Part shown: positions 33,477 to 45,048 of the stretch, one piece after another | Position numbering within the stretch: the first letter of the stretch is position 1 | Layout of the letters: each line of letters starts with the position of its first letter | Position numbers and translations under genes: made by a program | Source of the DNA: Stenogyne calaminthoides | Lineage: Eukaryota; Streptophyta; Magnoliopsida; Lamiales; Lamiaceae | NCBI GenBank assembly: GCA_037126765.1 | Contig: JBBCBC010000007.1 | Location: 21,585,667 to 21,649,666 of the forward strand | Direction of reading: 5' to 3' | DNA length: 64,000 nucleotides | Notes under the pieces: model-generated | Told to the model about the DNA's origin: nothing | Seen by the model: only the letters and a program-made list of their open reading frames with translations | Databases searched by the model: none

Positions 33477-35824
33477 TTTTGTAGGGAGAAATAACTCGAC
33501 TTGGTAGAAGCCGGGAATTGGACCGTCTTATGGTTAGCACATTATCCGACTTTATCCAGCTGGAGCAAGACTTGAAGGACTTTGGAAGATTGGTAAGTCG
33601 CTATAAGTGTGGGAAGCCACGAAGGTCGCGGGGCGACTTGGGATGGCAGACAGGTCGCGAGGCAACTTGGTAGAACCCGGGAGTCGGGACTGACTGAGTC
33701 CCAAGCTTAGTTGAAGATAAACATGGAAAAGATTCGGGTAGTTAAGGAGGCGGATTTCTCGGGATATAATCAAGGAGTGTGTATCTGTAACCGCGACTTG
33801 CGGAACAAGAAAGGAAACCCTAGGTTGGTCCACGAGAAGAAGCCCACGAAGATTGTAACCCTAGATCTATGTCTATAAATATAACCTGTAATGTACTTTG
33901 TAAAGGATCGAAACCTTAGTATCTTAGGCAGAAATAATATAGTAAATAATCCTGGCTTGGTGCCCCCAGTGTTGGGAAATAAGGGGTGCCCGGATCTATT
34001 CGAGTTGAATTTAAATACATATTTAAATTAGTCAATTAATTACTAACATGAATTAATCCTAATTCAATTCAACATAATAATTAATCAATAAATAAACATC
34101 ATGCGAACATGTATTTCACGTAAAACCTAAGCATGCGGAATCTAGGAATTACGTAAACACTAACCTCTCGTAGAGACAACCGCTGAGACGATGGATCAAC
34201 CCAAAGTGCCTTCTCAAATATTCCCACGTCCACGAACGCAATCCGGTGGGAGGATTATCAACGAACGATTTTAATCTTTAAAGGAGAAAAGAAAAAAATT
34301 TGGCTACCACCTTTGTGGATTTCTAATTTTTTTCAACACATGGAATTGCTCTTGGGGATGAAAAACACATCCCCTATTTATAATACATAAGTGGTCGAAA
34401 ATTTAGCCCTAGGAATAAGATGGGAAATTCTTTTCTTGGTCTCCAAGAAATCTTGAATATATCCAATATATTCTTTTCTTCATAATTAAAATATTCCACA
34501 AAATATTCCACCTCCTTATATTATAGATATTTTCGAAAAACTCACATAAGTAGGGAAGAAATAAGATCTTTTTCCTTTCTTGAACTTATGGGATAAGCTT
34601 GTATCTCAAGAATACTTATTCCACAAGATCTTTCCAAGAAAATCAAGAAAAAAAAATTTCTCTCTCATATCTTATTATTTTCGAAAATAATTGGAAAAAA
34701 TGGGCCAAAATATTTTCTTCTCCTTTTCATTAATTGGACTTTAGTTTGGGCTATTTGAGGGGCCTTTAGGAGAATTAAGATTGGACCTCCAATGGGCTAT
34801 GAAGCTTTAATATTTAGCCAAAATATTATTCAAGCCCATTAATATTAATTTACTCCACTATAAAATTAATATTGAATTATCCATCTTAACCCACATTAGG
34901 ACTTCACAATAATATGGCTCCCGGTCATTATTTCCCGCGTTTAAGATTATCTTAGTCCATTAATTAATTAAGTCACTTAACAGACTTTATATTAATTAAT
35001 ATCTTTGTCCTTGGAGTAAAGACAGCTCAACATTATTATCCATAGCGGAAATAAATTTCCACTTGCAAGATTTGGTATGATAAAGATTCTGAGGCCACCA
35101 AGGGGACAAATCAAGCAAGCCGTACTTGCACGCGATTCTCCGTATTAAATCTTAGCAATCGTCATGTAATTAATAATATTGCCCAAGATACAAGGTATCG
35201 AATCGCATTGATTCTCTTCCCATCATAAGTCAAAGCAATATTTATTAATTTCACACGATCCTATTTAAGGAACGGAGATTAAGAAATAACGCACCACTGA
35301 GGTCTAATTCTTGTATACTCAGTACCGAAGAATTTATCCTCCTGTAGGTCCTTTTCAGCGCATCAGGATGCACTAGTGTAATCCGTTGGTCAAGACAAGA
35401 CAATCCGAGCCTTCACTTCAACCTTTCATGATGAGTCGTTCATTTCCATCTGGGTTGTGAATTTGTACTTAGTCACGAGGAACTGTTAATTTGATCTTCT
35501 GTGATCTGGTATCACCAAATTAACTACTAGCGTAACACGCATCTTGACTTCATCGAACTGGTATGCAATAAATATATATAACATTCATTCATATTTAATG
35601 CAGCATGTGATAAATAATTTATTTCAGTAAAATAAATAAGAAATTCAGTTTGGTTATACAAAGTAGAAGCATACTTTTCAGTATAACCCCAACACCCAGA
35701 CGTAGTCTATTTCAAGGATGAACTGGGTAATCAAATCGTGTGCCATTTATTGCTTTCACTATCATATTGATCGAATCTTATCAAAGTACTTGTTTGTTCG
35801 TCGGTAATCAAACCGGGTACAACA
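33477..35824 (+). repeat. Tat element 3' LTR, interrupted
   Basis: It is 618 bp after removing the nested solo LTR and one CCCAG duplication (33970-35699). Its start reads TTTTGTAGGG against TGTTGTAGGG in the 5' LTR. About 31 differences from the 5' LTR were counted by eye, mostly transitions. Confidence 0.9.
33970..35694 (-). mobile_element. Solo LTR inside the Tat 3' LTR
   Basis: 1725 bp, starting TGTTGGGAAATAAGG and ending ACCCCAACA, flanked by CCCAG (33965-33969 and 35695-35699). The reverse complement starts TGTTGGGGTTATACTG and matches the LTR at 26226-28053. No internal region is present, so it most likely arose by recombination between the two LTRs of a complete element. Confidence 0.88.
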
Positions 35825-35829
35825 CACAA

Positions 35830-36621
35830 CACGATCGATGTGCTTCCTTTTATTGACCTGCACATGCAAGCACTTGCTGAGACATTTCCCACCAGAGATA
35901 GATCATGGATTGAAGTTGAGCACAATTTCACGTTTGTTGACTGGTTCAATGGTTATGTAGCAAATATGTTGTCACAAGATAAAGAATCAGTGAAAGAAAT
36001 AGTTAAGTGGTTATCCAGAATGCCTGATAGACATGTGTATTCATACAAGTGTTATCTTATTAATGGATACACATTTTATACTAGAGATCATGATGCCACA
36101 AGTACAATGCAGAATAGTGGGGTGTCCATTACTGCAACTACAGGGGATCAATCGATTACTACTTACTTTGGACAGACTGTCAACATTTGGGAACTCGACT
36201 ATGTTGTTCACCGCCAACCAATCTTCGAGTGTAGTTGGGTGAGGATTCCTAACGTGGTCCAAGTGGAAAGTTCTGGGTTCGTACGCGTTGATTTGAAGAA
36301 TGTGGGATACAGAGATGACCCTACATAATGGCCAGTCAAGGTCAACAAATTTTCTATGTCCCCGACCCAATTAATAAGAAATGGTCCATTGTGGTTCTGC
36401 CAAACAAATTTAACAATAGTTACCAGATTAGCGACCACGTCGATGAAGATGTTGACACAATCGATGATCCTTTTCAGAACTTCAGTCATTCTGTACCCTC
36501 TTTCGATGATCCTGCAAATCCACGCCCGTACCAGAGAGTAATTAGAGATGAGGATGAATATGGCAATCCGGATCTTGTTAACATTTATGGTCATGAACGA
36601 GAAAAGTCAACCAAAAAATGA
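35830..36621 (+). pseudogene. CACTA TNPD, C-terminal part
   Basis: This continues the TNPD reading at TIDVLPFIDLHMQALAETFP directly after the Tat target duplication. The Tat element plus one duplication is a multiple of three bases long, so the frame is the same on both sides. It carries the DUF4216-type segment (QPIFECSWVRIPNV, GFVRVDLKNVGYRDDP). A one-base frameshift near 36325 leads into the last part (MASQGQQIFYVPDPINKKWS), ending near 36621. Confidence 0.88.
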
Positions 36622-36659
36622 AAAAGAAAAACAAGTGCTAAAAAGAAATGTACACTTTA

Positions 36660-36758
36660 TTTGATGTTGTTTCTTCTTGTTTATTAAATGTTGTTTCTTT
36701 TGCTTTATTAAATGTTGTTTCTTTTTGTTTATTAAATGTTGTTTCTTCTGGTTTACAG
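36660..36758. repeat. Short tandem repeat between the two CACTA genes
   Basis: About four copies of a 25-28-bp unit containing TTTATTAAATGTTGTTTCTT lead straight into the splice acceptor TTTACAG used before the ATG at 36763. CACTA 1 has only one such unit at the same place (about 11055), so this is an expansion in copy 2. Confidence 0.75.
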
Positions 36759-36762
36759 GATC

Positions 36763-39700
36763 ATGTCTTATTTGCCCTATCCCGGAGATGATGGAGATGA
36801 TGGAGATTATCATGGTGATTATCCTGGAGATGATGATGCATATGATCGACATCATACAGAGGACTTGGGACAGGGTGACACTGATGCTCCCACCACTAGC
36901 AGCTCTGGGGAGAAGCGCACGAGGGGTATAGTCACGATGACTTCTTTGAAGAGAGCTCGTAGCAAGGGGAAAATAGTTCAGGTAATTTTATTACAATTGA
37001 ACAGTTGAAATTGTAATTATATTGATTGATCGTTGAACCTAATTAATTACTATGTTATTGTAGTTATCATTCAATGAATATGGGCAGCCGATAGGGAAAT
37101 AGAGTGAGAAATTATCCTTCTACCTTGGGGCTGCAGTCAGGAGAGTTATCTCTATCGTGCTGCCAACCAAGGACTGGCATAGCCCCAAACTGGCTCATTT
37201 TAAGGAAGCGTTATGGGACGAACTTTCGGTATGTTAATTATATGCTTATGAAAGTTGTTGTATAATTACTAAATTAACTAAATTGTTATGTTATATGCGT
37301 ATAGACTACATTCCTCGGCCTTGACCATTCAAATAAGAAGCAAATACTTATGCAAGCTGGGTGATGGCCAAGAATTTTTGGTCTTCGCTGAGAAAAAAAG
37401 CATATGACCCGGATACTGGTCATTACTTGGCTAGTCCGCCTTCGCTCTATGAGAATAGCTCTATGGTGGCCCCGTACTGGGAGGAGTTTGTGCGTAGAGC
37501 TATGGCTGATGATTATCAGGTAAAATTGATCAATGTCATTTCCTCTATTCTTAATGCATGATGTTTTTTAGTGTTTATTGTATTTCTATTACACTGTAGG
37601 ATCAAAGTAAGAAAAATCGCCAACAAGCTAAGGCAATGGAGGCGCAATATCGTGGATCTTCCAAAGGTTATGCACGCATAAGGGAAGATTTGGTGATATC
37701 AAAATCTTAACTTTTATTTTTTTATATATTCACTTTTAATATATCTAATAAAGGGACACGTTCATCACTATCGTAGATTGAAGAAAAAAAGAAAACTAGA
37801 GAGTGTGCCCCTGTTGTTACACGTTTCAAGTTATTTCAGGCTACTCGAAAGACTCGACACGGGAATATTCCCGATCCCAGTACACAGCGTATCGTTGAAG
37901 AAGCGGTACTCTATCCAATAATTTATCTTTGAATTACAAACTAATATTTCTCAGCAAATAATTAAATAATAATCTTGTGTGATTCAGGAGCGCATATCTC
38001 AGACCATGACGCCCGACGAGCTCCGCATTATCGGTAGTGATGATCTGCTTGGACAGACTCTAGGTCGTCAGGAGCATCCCTACCGCTTACGAAGTACTGG
38101 ATATGGCGTGACGAAGACATCATTGGCGATGGCACCTGGTCTTGCGGCCATGAATATGGTGGGTAGACTTTCGGAACAGGTTGCCATGTTGGCAAAACAA
38201 GTGGAACTTTTGAGGTCCGAGAGAAGATCAAGTCACGTGGTGTCGTCGAGTGGAGCAAGCTGTGAATATAGTGTCGTTGATGCTATGTTTTCAGCTGATG
38301 CTAGGAACGACTTCATTGATGCACTTCAAAATGACATCTCGCAGGTATCAAATGTGTCTCGCATTTGTTTTAATTAAAGACTAGTATATTAAAATTTTCT
38401 AACTAAATATCTTATTCGAACAGTCACCGACCTTATGCTACATTTATTTAGAGGATCCTATTCGGTTGGTGGCCACAGGAACGTTGCACAATAACTCCGG
38501 TGGAATGATTCATGGTCGTCCCCTCACTCCTGGTTTCGTGAGGGTCACACTCGATGTACCCGTACTTGCAGAAGAAGATTCACCGGTGCCAAAACCAATA
38601 GATGATGCTGTCAGTTGGAATAGCAGTCGGGCACTTCATCGAATGGTCGAGCAACTTGGTCTCTCGCACCATGAAGGTAAAATATATGTTATTAAAGTTC
38701 ATTATCTTATTTGTCGTTCTAAATAATGTTGCAAATTGATTGTAGAAACTGCCGACACCATAAAAGCATAAACAGAAATCCCCACAAAAGGCTAAAGAGA
38801 AATCAAGGGGTGTCGTAGACAGTCAGAGGGAGAGAACGAGGGACTCCACTATTGGTGCACGCAAACTTGGTTATCCCTTGTCTGGAGACTTAGACCACGA
38901 CTACACCGTACAGACTACGGTGAGCATGATGGTGGAGTCCAATGCTTTCGATACCCTCACAATTCCGATGAGTGCTCACTTTCATCGGAATGCTTTTGAA
39001 GAATACATCGTTCGGGAGCATGTGCTTGAAGTCTTGAACGACGAGTGGTTTAGTGCAACCACCATAACCTTTTACCTCAGGTATGTGTTTATTAATTATC
39101 AGTATTTACTTTCTATATAGTTTAATTTTATTTTTAAATATTAATTAGCGTATATATGTTGGTTAAAGATATTTGGGCGATGTATATCTCTCCAGAGATG
39201 CCCGAGCATGTGGAATGTATTCCTTCGTCTCCCCCGAAGTGTCTTGCTTAATGGGTGATAGGGCACAGGGCATGGAGGGGATAGTTGAACATATGCTGAG
39301 TCATACTGGGAGAGAAAATCTCATTTTTTGGCTAATAAATGTGGGGTGAGTACAATATATATTTCGTTAAAGTTTGTATTCATAAATATGCTAAATTTGC
39401 AGTTAATTTTAATATTCTTAATATAATATAAGGACCATTGGGTGTTGGTCGCCATAAATATGAATACATTAAGTGTGTTTTTTATGGATCCAGCTGTGAA
39501 TGGGGTGGCTGCAAATCGCCCTGATCTCACTGTTGGAATTTAGAGGCACGTAAACACGTAATACATGCGCAGCGGAATTAAACAGTTCACCAACAACGAA
39601 CATATAATTGCATAATTGAATACGCATAAACATAAAGAGAAATCTTATAGTAAACCGTATGCATATTTCTCTACTATGGTATCCACGTAATCCCCGTTCA

Positions 39701-41714
39701 CGGACTTGCACAGATTTGCCAACGTTGAATCTGAGACGGAATTTGCTAGGAAAATTCATATTCTAGATTTTATGAAGAAATATGAATTAACGTCGTTTGT
39801 GAATTCACAAGAGCTTGTATATATAGGAAAGACCCATCTTAAATCTTAAGCTAACCCAATTAGGGAAATAAAATCCCTAATCTTGAATTAAATTAATTCC
39901 TTTTAATTTAATTCCCTAAATATAAATCTCTACGGATTTAAATGTCTTATATGAAAATCTCTACGATTTATTTCCTAATACATTAAATCCTACAATTATA
40001 TTCCAAATATAATTATTGGGAATTCTTATTTAATTAAATCCAATTTAATTAAATATTAATAATAATTAATTCCAAATTAATCTATTATTAATTAATTCTC
40101 CATAAATTAAACATTAAATCCAATTTAACATTTAATCAACCAACTATAATCCGTAAAAGGGAATTACTTGTTGTATGACCCATAGGCCCTCATATATCGA
40201 GTGATTAGTCAAACTAACGGTTTTAATTGAACCCCCCTAGACAATAAATCAGACATTTTCAATATATGAGGTATGTTGCGAGAAACGTGCAACTACTTGT
40301 AACTGAAACATGGGTTATTACGATTTCCTCCTTTCATTCATAAATACTCGATTAAGTCTTGAACATGATGAAGTGTCTATTCAAATAACTTAATCATGTT
40401 ATCTCCAATCACTAATTGATCATGTATGTCACACTTAGCCACAAAGTCTAAGTTGACGTGCATCGGCCGATGACTTTGATCCAATTATGATGAGAAGATG
40501 AGTATTCTCTCTAAATCCACTTTGAGGAATGAATCCTATTCTTGGCTCAACTACCACGCACATGCACTTCGTGATGAATCCAATCCAAGTCGTATCTACC
40601 CATGGTTAGGGTGCAAGCATTGGTCATGGTCAAAGTTCATCATCCACCACATGTCGTGCGTATTGACCTCAAGTCAAAGGAGTATCGCATCGCTCCCACT
40701 AACCGAGACACCCGTAGACACATATAGTGGAAATACATCAAACGATTTCTCGGATGGGTATACCAATACCCTCTAAGGTATTTGTGCATCCATCATGAGA
40801 TACTCAGTATCTCGTAGTAAGTGAGATCTTACTACACTCTCTAAGAGTATGATGCAGATCGCACACCAATCTCCATTGCATCATCAATATCCCATTCTTG
40901 ATGATCCTTGATCGGGGCTATTTGAGAATCATGCTTAAGTCATCTGAGTTCTCACAACCTCAATGACAGCAATGACTCATGGGAACACTTGTATGAATAA
41001 ATACAAACAATCAAACATAATATTCAAACAAGTGTATTGTCATACATTAATATTAAGTGAACTATAATATTAAATCAAACTGAATATCATCGAGTATTAT
41101 GTCATTATAATAGATTGTCTCTAGGACATTAACACTCACGTCATACATGGAAGCGTAAGTTCATTTTTAATATTCTAATATAATGATTTGTTTTACTTTT
41201 AAAATTATGCATATTTAATCTATTTTTATTTTTAATTATAATAATAATAGTGTGATGACGATGTATCGGAATCGCCTTCCGAATCAAGGCTCAAAATCTA
41301 ATTTGTCTAAAGTGAGCTGGACAAATATTAAGGTAAATTTAATTTAGTAAGTTATCAAATTAATAGAAAATAATCATAATTGTAATACGTGCTTATAATT
41401 ATTAATCAACAGGTTCCGAGGCAACGACATGGTGCCCATTGTGGACATTTTGTGTGTTGCTATATTGAAGATATAATATGCGCTTCTCAAATGATGATTC
41501 CTAACAATGTAAGTCAATTTATCGATTTATTTAAATTATTATTGATTGAATAAAAATTCACATACTATATATATATCTAACTATATTGATTGATCGTTGT
41601 TTGCAGTTTGTCTATGAACGTCTGCTCAAGACTTACTCCAACAAAAGAATGGAGAAATGGAAAATAGATTGGACGGGGTACCTTTACAATCGATTCTTGT
41701 ATAATTATAATTAA
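36763..41714 (+). pseudogene. CACTA Transposase_24-type gene continuing into Ulp1-like protease exons, copy 2
   Basis: The exons correspond to copy 1 at 11092-12850: MSYLPYPGDDGDDGD start, EKRTRGIVTMTSLKRARSKG, a NFWSSLRKK region, APYWEEFVRRAM, and MTPDELRIIGSDDLLG. Unlike copy 1 it goes on through VRVTLDVPVLAEEDSP and then, past 38740, into KLGYPLSGDLDHDYTVQ, HWVLVAINM with FMDPAVNG (39430-39500), and after the solo LTR GAHCGHFVCCYIED (41425-41470), ending at TGYLYNRFLYNYN (stop 41712-41714). The His, Asp and Cys positions fit a C48/Ulp1-like SUMO-protease fold. Stops (for example near 37100 and 37363) and the inserted LTR disable it. Confidence 0.82.
39531..41134 (-). mobile_element. Copia solo LTR in the Ulp1-like region
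   Basis: 1604 bp from TGTTGGAATTTAGAGGC to GACATTAACA, flanked by CTCAC (39526-39530 and 41135-41139). On the minus strand it starts TGTTAATGTCCTAGAGAC. The same LTR family begins at 63055. It separates the Asp-containing from the Cys-containing part of the Ulp1-like sequence. Confidence 0.9.
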
Positions 41715-41884
41715 AGTGGTATAAATTTTGGTAGCATGTAATTAACTTATATATTTGTGATGATATTTCATGTTTTTTATGTATATTGGACGTATGTTTA
41801 TGATGTGTATGTTTATTTATTTCATGATGTGTATGTTTATTTATTTGATGTTTTGTTATTGGACGTATATATATTATAGTGGTA

Positions 41885-41922
41885 TAAGTTTTGGTTTTTG
41901 GTTTTGGTTTTGGTTTTGTATA
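41885..41922. repeat. (GGTTTT)n microsatellite
   Basis: Five to six GGTTTT-type units in the CACTA 2 right-hand non-coding region. Confidence 0.7.
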
Positions 41923-41969
41923 AACAAGATTTTTAAAATATGTATTAATTATAAAAAAAAAATATTGTA

Positions 41970-42245
41970 TTGGACAGCGGTTATAAACCGCTGTCTAACT
42001 AATATAATAAAAAAATTTATTAAAAAAAAATATAAGCTTGAACCGCTGTACAAAGGGATATCTTGCAATGCGGTTTTCAAAAGGGGCATCTTGCAATGCG
42101 GTTCAGAACCGTTGTCTATGGCCTACTTTTAGACAGCGGTTTTTTAACAGCTGTCTAAGCTTAGACAGTTGTTACTTGGACAACTCTTATAACCGTTGTC
42201 TAAGGTCATTTTTAATAGCTGTCTAAGACCAAATCTGTATTAGTG
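41970..42245. repeat. CACTA 2 right subterminal repeats and TIR
   Basis: GGACAGCGGTTATAAACCGC, TTAGACAGCGGTT and related words occur in both orientations, ending with ATCTGTATTAGTG at 42245, immediately followed by the AGA duplication. Confidence 0.85.
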
Positions 42246-42536
42246 AGATATGTGTTTAAGGTGTAAAGTGAGGAGTTTAATTTGCAGACTCTGAGTAGGA
42301 ATGGGTATGATATACTCTCTTATTGATGTATTTGCAGCGGAAGGTTTCTTTTGTTGGAGTACACCTGGTACTCTCAAAGAAATGAAAAAAAGAAACTTAT
42401 TTAATGACCACTGTTTCTATTTTAATTTAATACCCTTCAAAATTTACCTTTTTAAATGTAATACTATTATATTTTTGCATGTAATATTGTTATGTTTTGT
42501 CTGTGATATTGCTTTCATTTTGATGTAATAACCTTC
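42246..42536. other. Flank between CACTA 2 and inverted LTR
   Basis: About 290 bp with no recognisable gene or repeat. It is joined to the sequence at 16165-16259 if the CACTA element is removed. Confidence 0.4.
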
Positions 42537-43484
42537 TGTAGGTCCCGAATGGGTTTTCGTGAGGGCAGAAGTCTAGAGGGGATGAGTGAATGGACTTCTT
42601 AAAACTTTTGTGTGGGATCAGGTGTGAAAAGCAAGTTCCCTGATCAGAGTGTGTGTGAATCAGTTTGGACTGATATCCAACTTACTGATCGCCTAAGGGC
42701 AGATCAGTTCGGTGTCTATCAGTTTAACTGATGTGCAGAAAATCTAAGTTTTACCCGTGTGAAAAACCAGTTTGTTAAATCAGAATTCTAAGTTATCTGT
42801 TTTGAATCAGATGACAAAGTGTCAAGCTGACCAGATCAGTTGCTTGATGCAAATCTGATCCAGACTTAGAATATGCATGTAATACAGAAACAAGTAGTGT
42901 GCAAAGTGTAAAGCAGATAAATCAGATAATGCACACCAGATTTTTATAGTGGTTCAGACAACTTGTCCTATATCCACTCTTCCCTATCAGCAGGGGCACC
43001 AACTTAACCAACTGGACTTAGTTTAATGTGTTAGTCCAACACAGTACAACAGATGTTTTAAGAGTTCTCACTCAACCAATTCCAGAAATCAGAAACTAGA
43101 AACCCTAGTCTGAAATCTTGCTAAACAAACTTAACCTAACTTTTGGTTTGGGTATAAGATTTGTTGTGTTCCAACTGGAAATCTATCCTAGTGTTTGGGT
43201 AGCCTAAAGCTAGAGGATAGAATTTCTGTGCTAAGAACTTATGGGATGAACACTTAGAAAATATTCTTGATTTTGTGTTCTTCTTGCGGAAATTGTGGAT
43301 AGCTTGAGCTTGATGATAATTTCCGTAACCTTACTATGAAGGTATGATCTCATATTTATATGCACGAAATCGAAAGAGCCGTTGGAGAGCAATTCGAAAT
43401 TCGGTCTATTTTAAGGTAGATTGCAGGCTTGATGTGACGTGCACAGAGGAGGAATGGCCGAAAGCATGTAAGTTTGTCCTTTCT
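42537..43484 (-). mobile_element. Inverted SIRE-like LTR fragment
   Basis: The reverse complement of the last about 950 bp of the LTR at 8695-10117: it starts TGTAGGTCCCGAATGGG and includes CCAACTTAACCAACTGGAC and the GTTGGAGAGCAATTCGAA block. The LTR's own beginning is missing. No internal copia DNA follows on the right. Confidence 0.7.
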
Positions 43485-43765
43485 AGGGAAAAAAGAAGGG
43501 AAATTAAAATTAAAAAATATATTTGTTTTTACATTTATATATTTATTATAATTTGACATAGATAATAAGGAAAAAAAGGGGGAAATTAGGAAGAAAAACC
43601 AAGAAGTGAAATAAAAATAAAAATAAAACATTATATTTTTTAATTTAAAATATTTTATTATAATTTGACAAAATTGAAAGAAAAAAAAAATAAGTGAACA
43701 TTCTCCAACAAGGATTTGAACCAGTGACATTGTGTGGCTTGGCCACTACGACACGGCTAACATAA
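43485..43765 (-). repeat. AT-rich stretch with tRNA-like SINE head
   Basis: On the minus strand, 43765-43690 reads GTAGTGGCCAAGCC (box A-like) and GGTTCAAATCC (box B, about 43707-43717), followed by an AT-rich tail. This is the plan of a tRNA-derived SINE. No target duplication was identified and no tRNA cloverleaf fits, so it is not a tRNA gene. Confidence 0.45.
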
Positions 43766-43776
43766 TAATAAAAGAT

Positions 43777-44299
43777 AAAAACTCATATGAGACGGTCTCA
43801 TGCATGAGACGAGATACAATCTAAAACAAATTAACACCAACACCTCTCAAAACGTTAAAGCGACAAAACTTAAATTATGTTCTTTCTCAACGTGAGACCG
43901 TCCCATTCAAATGTGTCCCATAATAAAATTGAGACACAATTTAGATATCAAAACTGTTGTTGCCAATTTTAAGCTATTTTCACACAAGACTCACTCATTT
44001 TGTTAAATTTTTACACAAAACTCACTCATTTGGTTAATTTTCACACAAGACTAACTCTATTTGGTTATCTACTAGTTAAATATATTTCTTAGTCACTAAC
44101 TAATTCACCGATCAATTTAGATTGAATTTTGATTCGTCAAATATGAAAATTTTGTTTCAACTTTATATGCTCAAAAATTATTTCCGTCTCATTATTTGGG
44201 AAGTAGGTTAAGCCATTCGTTTTCTTCAAAACACGTCTGCAGCATTGTGACTAATAGTCAACATTTGAGCAACAACATTTAAAAACGTAGCAATGGTTA
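43777..44299. repeat. GAGACGGTCTC palindromic element and 30-bp repeats
   Basis: TGAGACGGTCTCATGCATGAGAC near 43787 and GTGAGACCGTCCC near 43893 face each other and may bound a short MITE. Then three degenerate copies of TTCACACAAGACTCACTCA-type units with GGTTAA-like ends lie at about 43977-44070. No gene. Confidence 0.4.
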
Positions 44300-44736
44300 G
44301 GGCACATTTGTTTCGTCTCGAGGTAGATGTTGGAAAATTAGATGGGAAAAAAAGATGGATGGGGAAATATTGTGAATAGTAATATGTGTTTGTTTTGTGT
44401 TGGATGTTGTAGAAGTGAATAGGATTTTATGTCAAACTAATATTTTTTTATTTATAATGATGTATTATTTTATTATTGTTAATTAATGTGATAATAATTG
44501 TATAAAAGAAAAGTGTAAGAAAAATAAAAAAAATTATAAATTATTGAAAAAAAAGTATAAGAGAGATTGAGTTGGTATAAAAAAAAGTAACGATGTGATA
44601 ATTTTAAGATATATGTGTATAATAGAGATGGATGTGTATTTAGATGAAAGATGGAATGTACAAATCCAAAAAATTACCGAGATGGGGGAAAGTCCAACCC
44701 CCATCCGGATCTCCCTAGTTGAAAACAAACATGCCC
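44300..44736. mobile_element. Tourist-like (PIF/Harbinger) MITE
   Basis: 437 bp with inverted ends GGGCACATTTGTTT and AAACAAACATGCCC, flanked by TTA (44297-44299 and 44737-44739), the target duplication typical of PIF/Harbinger. The interior is AT-rich and non-coding. Confidence 0.8.
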
Positions 44737-45048
44737 TTAGGATCTCGAGTTTCATCCAAAAACAAAACACTGGGACATCAACAGTCAAAATGAGAGGGAA
44801 ATTTAAACTTGAGAACTCACCCAATTTGAGATGCTACATATAACACGTCTCTAAATTAACAATATCTAGGACCATGAATTCAAATTAAACATTTGCTCCA
44901 CAAAATGGATTCCCCGAGCAACAATCAACAGCCACAATTTTTTAACAGGAGTCGGCCATAAGCTGTTGATACACCAAGTTCAAAAATCCAAACAACGTAA
45001 GCAAGATCACCGTTTTCTTACATTAGAAACGCACGTAGAATACAGACG

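Larger units (their letters stand above)
20302..35824 (+). mobile_element. Ty3/gypsy Tat-lineage retrotransposon
   Basis: A 15.5-kb element with LTRs starting TGTTGTAGGG and ending GTACAACA. A 5-bp CACAA duplication lies at 20297-20301 and 35825-35829. The order is 5' LTR, PBS, gag, RT, RNase H, second RNase H, integrase, a long 3' region with antisense genes, PPT, 3' LTR. The second, archaeal-type RNase H after the usual one identifies the Tat lineage. Both LTRs are 618 bp once the nested solo LTR is discounted, and differ at about 31 positions by eye (about 95% identity). Stops, frameshifts, a missing protease and the nested insertions make it non-autonomous. Confidence 0.92.
16260..42245 (+). 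mobile_element. CACTA element 2 (nested, about 26 kb)
   Basis: The left end is CACTACTACACATTTAAGC; the right end in reverse complement is CACTAATACAGATTTGGTC. A 3-bp AGA duplication flanks it (16257-16259 and 42246-42248). Inside are left subterminal repeats, a leader, the TNPD gene, a Transposase_24-type gene continuing into Ulp1-like exons, and right subterminal repeats, all on the plus strand. Nested insertions are a Tat gypsy (20302-35824) and a copia solo LTR (39531-41134). Without these the element would be about 8.8 kb, a normal size for an autonomous CACTA. Its genes carry several disabling mutations. Confidence 0.92.

Noticed and set aside
36607..36855. Minus-strand open frame rich in Ile/Met and Lys
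   Set aside because: It is the reverse of the short tandem repeats and of the acidic start of the Transposase_24-type gene.
43690..43765. tRNA gene on the minus strand
   Set aside because: Boxes A and B are present, but no acceptor stem or cloverleaf could be formed. It is better explained as a SINE head.
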